Part shown: in pieces, positions 57,823-64,000 of the stretch | How the letters are laid out: each line of letters begins with the position of its first letter | How positions within the stretch are numbered: position 1 is the stretch's first letter | NCBI GenBank assembly: GCA_900088475.1 | Contig: FLMG01003675.1 | Location: 24,029-88,028, forward strand | Length of the DNA: 64,000 bases | From: Hyphochytrium catenoides | Taxonomy: Eukaryota > Sar > Hyphochytriomycetes > Hyphochytriales > Hyphochytriaceae | Direction: 5' to 3' | Program-made: the position numbers and the translations under genes | The notes under the pieces: model-generated | Told to the model about the DNA's origin: nothing | What the model saw: only the letters and a program-made list of their open reading frames with translations | Database searches by the model: none

Positions 57823-60800
57823 ATGTCTGGCAGGCACGCAAGATACTACGCCGGTGCATTACTCCTCTTACTTTTGAAAATAGCACATGGTAAGAAGGCT
57901 ATTGGCTCAATTGGACACCCACATCTTAGTCTAACATAACTGCTGGCAAAGTGGACTGTTGGAGGAACTGGACTAGTACCAAGGGCCCCGGTGCTCGTAG
58001 AGGCCACACTATTGCTGCTTGGGGCACCAAAGTCCTCCTTTTTGGCGGACGAGGAGATGACACTCTTCGAACCCACGACCCTAAGACATTTGAGATTCAA
58101 GAGATCGATGGAACTTGGTCTTTTAAGTCCTATGAAACTGCTTCCGGTAGGTGTTCGTGACTGTGTCACTACCCGGTCAAAGCTTAACCCCTCCCAGTTA
58201 TTTCTTGCAAGGACGCGACAGATTGCAAAGAGAAGCGATCGGTGCCCGTGGCAACGTTTTACAACGACATTTGGCAGTATGAGTTAGGTAGGGACTTGAC
58301 TACGTCTGGGAGTTCACCAGTACTGTTCTCACATCTCCCGCCTAGCATGCTTCAGATATTCCGACGAGCCCTGTGTTGATAGGCAATGGACCGTTGTTGA
58401 CCCAGGGCAACGGCTTGGGGGTTGCAAGATGTATATGGGGGCGTCTATTTGTACGCATCCAGCGGAACGCTATCTACACGGCGCCAGCATCTACCAGAAT
58501 AAGATGTTTGTTTACGGAGGATATAGTAAACAATGTTCAGACTATTGTGATGATCTTTGGTATGCTTATTTCTCATTGCCTTTGCTAGAGGCTTGGCACT
58601 AACCGCTTCTATAGGATGTTTGATCTGATCACTAACAAGTGGACAGAGCTCCGAACCCAAGGTGAGCTGTCTCATGGGACGTATCCAGGCAAACGTTTCC
58701 GCTTTTCTACGGTGTACGATAAGGAGAATATGTACATCTTTGGGGGATATCGACTGTGGCATGGCTTCAGCGTATATAATAGGTAAGTAAGTTCTTCCTG
58801 ACATCACTTCTCACAACTCCAGCTAGAAGGTTGCTTTCCCTTCATGATGTAGTGAAAAGAACAACTGGACGGACACCTCAGTATACCCTGAAGGAGGCTA
58901 CCTAAAGGATCTCTGGGTGTACTCTTTCGGTGAGACCTGAGAAGGTTCCCATCTAGAATTGAGCGAGTCCGGAAGCACTGCTAATATACGTCTGACAGCT
59001 AACAACACTTGGGAAGCGGTGACAGCAAAGACTGAATGCTATCTCGATCCTGGTCTGGCTTGGGAAGATCGATTTCGTACGTCTTGTACCACAGCTTGGC
59101 CCAGCGAGCGAGCAGGACATGCTGCGGCCTTAGTGGGAAGAAAACTGTAGGAGGACGCCACTAATGAACACGTCTATGCTTTCGTCTAAGCACTTATGCT
59201 GCAGATACGTACATGGAGGATACCGGACATATCTTCCCTACATCCAATCCAACGGAGCCGGTATGGCACGCCCCTCATCTATGGCGGGTACACATAGCTC
59301 ACCACGTTTCTCCGATGGGCAGGCTCGGGAGAGGGGTTACTCGTTAATCTCAGTGCACCGGCTTATCAACCGTTCCCCACTTATCCTTTCTTCCTCGATG
59401 ATCTCTGGGAGTATAATCTGGATACAGGCATATGGAGGGAGCTCAATCCTGTCTCAAGCACCAAGCCGCTACCGCGCCAAGGACACACCATGCTCACATC
59501 CGATAGGAATCTACTTCTCTTTGGCGGTTACCAGAGCAACTTCTACTACGGAGACTTTTGGCAGTACAACATCTGTAAGTTGTAGACAGCTCTTAAATAA
59601 ATGGATCACTGCAAAGTAGATGTCATGCGGTCTCATACCTTTCTCATGTCTTTTCAGCGACCAACTCTTGGTCCGAACAGGGGCAATTTCCTCATCCAAA
59701 GTATCCTCCGAACTGCACTGATGACCTTCAGCAGCGGAGGTTGGAACATAGTGGCCTTTATGCGTGAGTCGAGACTTTGAAAGGCTACCCTTTATCCTGC
59801 CTGATATTAGCTCCAAAATAGGCCTTTCATAGATGTACAAGACCCAAGCAACATCCTCTTGGCTGACAGTGGGAATATTTTTGATCCTGTGCAACACTAC
59901 GGTACCAGAAAGGTGAGTGGTTAGTCTTGCTTTCGCAGTCCAGATATCATCTTCTGACCCCTCTTGCAGTTCTCAGTCTTTGCGGAGCCGACCCGCGGTC
60001 GACCCACGGATGGGGTTGCAGGTCGTGCCTCGGCTCCAGTCTTCATTCCACAGGCTAGAAGGCAAGGCCCTGGCTGGGATGGGTGCAGAGACAGAGTGGA
60101 TGGCCGAACAGGTAGGGTGTTTTCATAACTTCCCTGCTACCTCTTGTTTTGATGCTTCTTATCTTCTCAGATCTACCGCAGACGCTACAATATGAGAAAC
60201 CTCCCCAGCGAGCCTACCACAGTGCTGTCTACTCAAAGGTACGTCAGCCTTAGCTAGTCAAAGATTCAAAATATAACTAACCGAGGGCACCCTACAGGAC
60301 TATGATTTGCTTCTGGTGTATGGAGGCTACGGTAGGGCTCCCCTTCAATTAAATTCAAGGCTAGCGCTGACTCCTTTCCGCAGGCAATAATTACGAGACG
60401 CTTCCTAGCAGAAACATCACATTTCAAGCCTATACCTTGTCAGACTTTTGGGAGTTTAAGCTAACACAATGCCTTAATAACTGCTCCATGAAAGGAGACT
60501 GCAGAGCCGGGTACTGCTACTGTTATGATGGTTACTACGGCGAGGATTGCTCGAACAGGTACGCCGACAGGAAGGACTCAACGTAGCGTTCCTTATTCTT
60601 AACATCAAAATCTTTGTTGCAGCACTTGTCCAGGGTCATTTTGCTACTATGACTCAATGACCAAGAAGCAGATCTGTAATCATTGCTGTCAGGCTGGTTA
60701 TACCCATCGAGATAATGACACTTATGTGCTTGGAGTGCAGAAACTTGCCTGCTCGCGAGAGAACCCTGGAACATCCAACGGGGTCTGTGACGGCTTTGGC

Positions 60801-61330
60801 ATGTGCCAATGTGCCCCGCCATTCATCACTGCTGACTGTTCAGTGAAAGGTACTGTTACAAAACCCAGGATCCTCAATGGACTCCGTCTAACTCCGCTTG
60901 GTCCGCTCCTTGAACAACGGGGCTGCTCTCATTTGGATAAAAAGACTGCAAAAACAATTGTTCTGGAAACGGCTGGTGCAGCGTCGAGTACCCTGTCTCA
61001 CGGTGCATGTGCAATCCTGGCTACATTGGAGACGCCTGTCAAGACCGTAAGCAAGAAATATGACAGCGTCTTATCGATCTCAGACTGACGGCTCTCTTCA
61101 CAGGCGTCTGTCTCAACAATTGCTCCTACCCCAACGGGCAGTGCGTCAACGGCACATGTTACTGTCAGATGCTGTATAGCCCTTACAATCGTACACGCCA
61201 GTACTACCCCTATATGGGAATAGACTGCTCATTTATAATCCCTTATGCAGGGTCACAGATGCTTGGGGGCCTCACCGCTCTAACTGTCCTGCTTCTAGCT
61301 TCGTTGACAGCACTACTTGCCCCTTGCTAA
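57823..61330 (+). CDS. Attractin-like surface protein: kelch repeats plus EGF-type Cys-rich region
   Basis: Eighteen exons spliced in phase give 821 residues: 57823-57889, 57952-58146, 58198-58287, 58346-58559, 58615-58782, 58853-58929, 58999-59146, 59205-59287, 59323-59574, 59658-59763, 59822-59912, 59970-60111, 60171-60238, 60298-60331, 60384-60558, 60623-60849, 60945-61046, 61104-61330. A signal peptide (GALLLLLLKIAHG) precedes kelch blades such as RRGHTIAAWGTKVLLFGGRG, IYQNKMFVYGGYS, ENMYIFGGYRLW, GHTMLTSDRNLLLFGGYQ and YDLLLVYGGYGNN. Then come EGF/tenascin-like modules: CRAGYCYCYDGYYGEDC, GVCDGFGMCQCAPPFITADC, CSVEYPVSRCMCNPGYIGDAC and NGQCVNGTCYCQ. The last 25 residues are hydrophobic with no cytosolic tail, as in GPI-anchored proteins. 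The overall plan resembles attractin/MEGF8 surface receptors. Several N-glycosylation sequons are present. The intron at 59288-59322 is 35 nt. Confidence 0.87.
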
Positions 61331-61427
61331 CGTCACTATTCCGGAGCATATGCACTTACAATAACTTATTCCGGTTCTATAAACCGTATATATAATACAT
61401 TCGCTTGCTCTGGCCAACGGCAACCTC

Positions 61428-62998
61428 CTACATAGGTGCTCCTTTGGGGCTAGTTTCCCCCCGCAATGCTCTGAGGTGCTCTGCTACTCTGTGATATTGC
61501 TCTTCGGAAATAACCTCTACCTAGTTATAGGAGCGATGAAAGAGACTCAATAAAAGAGACTCGGGAAGACAAGATTGAATTTGAAGTTGAACATGAAGGG
61601 GTGTGAAGAACGGGATAGCCGCACAGTAAGCGCTCCCCCTTCTTCGAACTAAAGCCATCATAAGCGCCAGTGGCAAGACACAACCTTACGTGTGCGAGTG
61701 GCAGCGTTTCTTTGAGAGTTCCTCTAAGCCTTAACGTGGTAACCTCAACGGAGTCTTTAGTTAGCAATAGACGCATGACTCTAGCCACCGGGAAAAGCTC
61801 ATGCTTTTTGAGGCTATGGAGCTCTGCCAAGTCACACCAGGTAAGACGGACAGCCTGATTCTCCTATAAAAGCAGACGAGAAGAGAACTCCATTAGCTAC
61901 TGTGAGGACATTGGCTTATGGGGACTACTTACCAGTGCAAGGTCGCCTACGTGAGGTCTATTCAGCATTGGAACCTGAAGCTTAGCTCTAGATGACAACC
62001 AAGGAATCCAGACCGATGATTCTTCCGAAGAACCGTGAGGAATGATTTGCACCTTTCCCTCTTCATCACTAACGCTCTTTACTGTCCCAGCGTACCACTT
62101 GTCCCTGTAAGAGTAAGAGACATGATTCCCGACAAGATCCACTAATGAGGAGTGCTCTGAAATGAAGTTCGATCTCTGCGGAAGTGTCTGGCAAAGGGCT
62201 GAAAGATGCTCCTGTGCAATAGGAGGATGACCCGTCTCTGGAAAGCTCTTATCAGGGAGTGGCTGTGCGTTGGAAGACGTTCTTGCCCGTTGCTCTTGTT
62301 CTATCGCTTCTTCCTCCGTCTGACAGTGATTAACATATGGACGCCTCTTGATGCTAACACCAGATATGTACTGCCTCTTCTCTCTGTCATCGAGATCTGA
62401 GTAGCCTGCATGCCGTACAGCGTCCGCGAGACCGACCTCCAAGAAGTCTCCGTCTAGACTCTCAAGGCTCATCTTCGCGAAGTCCCCTTTCGACACCATT
62501 CTAGGAGTTGTTGAGTAAACCAGTCTACACGTCCACCGAGCCTTTCCCTAAGACTTGAAGGGCTGAAATGACCGCGGTTTATAGGACAACAATAATGAGA
62601 CGACATGTGCTTCCTGCTGTAGATCCACCTCTTTTCCGCCATTGCCATTGATGGCTGGGGTCGCTTGTGGAGTCTCCTGGTTGTACGAAGGCTCTGAACT
62701 CCGGTAACCATACTGCATGAGCCCTGATCCCTGATCAAATCTGAGTGACTCTTGCTGACCTGATCAGCCCAGAACAAGGGGACATAGGGGAATCCTTGAG
62801 AAGCACACTTCCCCAAACTCTGGCCGCACTTCGTTGACTTGACGAAAAGCAGTCCAACGTGGTCCGTTTCGCATCACATTCAGTAACTGAATTTTGATTA
62901 TCTGACAGAAGCGTGTTGAGGTAACCTTGCACTTTGAGGCGTCCGTCCTCGCCCTTCCTCCTTCCCTCCTCCTGCTCCTTTTGAAATCGCGCCATCAT
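61428..62998 (-). CDS. Tudor-like domain protein of unknown function
   Basis: Five exons (62998-62888, 62754-62555, 62500-61933, 61863-61690, 61520-61428) encode 381 residues from the double ATG at 62998. The N-terminal half is polar (MMARFQKEQEEGRRKGEDGR, then Gln/Ser-rich). Around residue 240 a small beta barrel of the Tudor/SH3-like kind can be read: VDLVGNHVSYSYRDKWYAGT, then VKSVSDEEGKVQIIPHG with the aromatic residues in typical places. The remainder (PHVGDLALENQAVRLTWCDL, LFPVARVMRLLLTKDSVEVT) looks like a second beta-rich unit. Tudor folds often read methylated Arg or Lys. I cannot place the protein in a named family, and the domain call is by pattern only. Confidence 0.6.
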
Positions 62999-63420
62999 CG
63001 AGTTCCTACGAATGTTGATCACTCATCTGCAGCTTATCGGGAGGCATCTGCACCTTTACGATGCTGTTCTTGGCTCTACTTGGCTATGTTACTTTCCTGT
63101 CCGCGCTGCTCCTCCACGGTCTCACGTAGGACTCAATGCTCCTGCTCTCTTGATAAAGAGAGCGTTTGGCTTCCTTTGCACGCGTTCTAACTGATCTTGC
63201 GGGGCTTTGCATACAGGCACCTTTAAAGGCAGGGGGGGATTTTATCTTTATGGGTGGCCATCTGAGGCAAGATGGGGCGAGGCATAATAGAAGTAAAACA
63301 TGAGGCGCGGTGCCAGCGCGACCTAAGTTAGCTATTTTGGCGGATGGCAAAAGTCGGAGCAAAGGCTTTTGATCGAGGACTAGAGGTGGCTGATAACAAG
63401 AAGTCCATCTGCATCAGAGG
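62999..63420. other. Divergent intergenic region, Tudor-like / CDC27
   Basis: About 420 bp separate the two start codons. Nothing coding is seen; both promoters should be here. Confidence 0.5.
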
Positions 63421-64000
63421 ATGACGGTGGCCTGGTCTTCCCCAATGGAGTTTGTGGTCCAGAATCGCGTGGACAGATATCTCGAATTGAGTTTGTTAGA
63501 TGACGCAACCTTTTTAAGTGAGCTCCTTTTTAATGAGGTGAGGGAGATTGTAGGATGTCAGCGCTCAGTCTGCTGGGTAATAGCTTACCAGAGCTTTAGT
63601 TTCCTTCCGACAGAAACCTCTACGCCCTCGCGAAATGTTACTATCATCAGGGTAAACCCCAAAAGGTTATACAGAGCTTGGAGGGTTGTACTCTACCGGA
63701 GCAATCCTATTTATACAGCTTATGCTGCTATCAGACAGGGAAGCTGATAGAGGCGGAGAAGGCGCTACTCGGGAATCAGCGGTAACTACATCCAGCCATA
63801 TCTTGTACAATAGTAACGTGATTAAGGTGCCCCTTTCAGAGGAACGGATTTCGAGCAACTTAAGAATGCCATCTTAAAGGACGAGGGGCTTATCCCCGGC
63901 GGCTCAGCTGGAATCCACCTCCTGGGTCTCGTTGCTACAAAAGCAGGAAAGATCAAACAGGCGGTAGAGTACTTCTCTTTAAGGTACACTTGTGTTAGCT
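63421..64000 (+). CDS. CDC27: Anaphase-promoting complex subunit 3 (CDC27/APC3), 5' part
   Basis: Exons 63421-63537, 63600-63781 and 63840-63983 are joined in phase; the gene then runs off the window in an intron. They encode the N-terminal TPR region of APC3: SLLDDATFLSELLFNE, then FPSDRNLYALAKCYYHQGKP, QSYLYSLCCYQTGKLIEAEK, and IHLLGLVATKAGKIKQAVEY. The order and spacing match the N-terminal dimerisation half of CDC27. APC3 is a scaffold of the cell-cycle ubiquitin ligase and binds co-activators. The start is the ATG at 63421; the in-frame ATG at 63445 is an alternative. Only about a quarter of the expected protein is inside the window. Confidence 0.85.

Overview
The window is nuclear DNA from a unicellular eukaryote. 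Most genes are cut by many short GT-AG introns, mostly about 45-120 nt with one of only 35 nt. The recognisable proteins are eukaryotic housekeeping types: USP14, WDR70, SRP receptor beta, V-ATPase subunit a, TMX2 and APC3/CDC27. All three standard stop codons end genes here. A sperm-tail PG-rich (STPG/SHIPPO) gene points to an organism with a flagellum or cilium. A BioF gene points to at least part of a biotin pathway, which animals lack. I cannot name the species; a free-living or parasitic protist (stramenopile-like or similar) is an inference. Gene models below were spliced by hand. Where I give a protein length, the exon lengths add up to a multiple of three and the phases agree at every junction.

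Layout. 0.5-4.8 kb: TMEM222-like (-) and USP14/Ubp6-like (+). 5.9-10.2 kb: a ZZ-finger protein (+) and BioF (-). 10.2-18.1 kb: sparse, with a secreted RNase T2 (+) and an intronless multi-pass membrane protein (-). 18-21.5 kb: a small basic protein (-), a SYLF-domain protein (+) and MMTAG2-like (-). 22-30.7 kb: an FHA-WDR70 fusion (+), a Sel1-repeat protein (-, with a 78-base assembly gap) and SRP receptor beta (+). 33.3-36.8 kb: a protein with a Cys/His motif at each end (+), and a protein with two nucleoside-deoxyribosyltransferase-like domains (-). 39-49.6 kb: a large glycosyltransferase-like protein (+) and V-ATPase subunit a (-). 50.8-57 kb: TMX2-like (+), an STPG-repeat protein (-) and a coiled-coil/helical-repeat protein (-). 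57.8-64 kb: an attractin-like kelch/EGF surface protein (+), a Tudor-like protein (-) and the 5' part of CDC27 (+, runs off the end).

There are no operons, and no neighbouring genes appear to form a dedicated pathway. Several genes serve the secretory and endomembrane system (SRPRB, V-ATPase a, TMX2, glycosyltransferase, RNase T2, kelch/EGF protein). Others serve nuclear RNA processing and protein turnover (FHA-WDR70, MMTAG2, USP14, CDC27). Several pairs are divergent, with 0.2-0.8 kb between start codons.

The most unusual items are the FHA-WDR70 fusion, the exon-level duplication of the deoxyribosyltransferase-like domain, the protein bracketed by two copies of a short Cys/His motif, the TMX2 homologue with a full CxxC active site, and the large glycosyltransferase with an unassigned C-terminal half. 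I saw no CRISPR array, transposon, rRNA or convincing tRNA.
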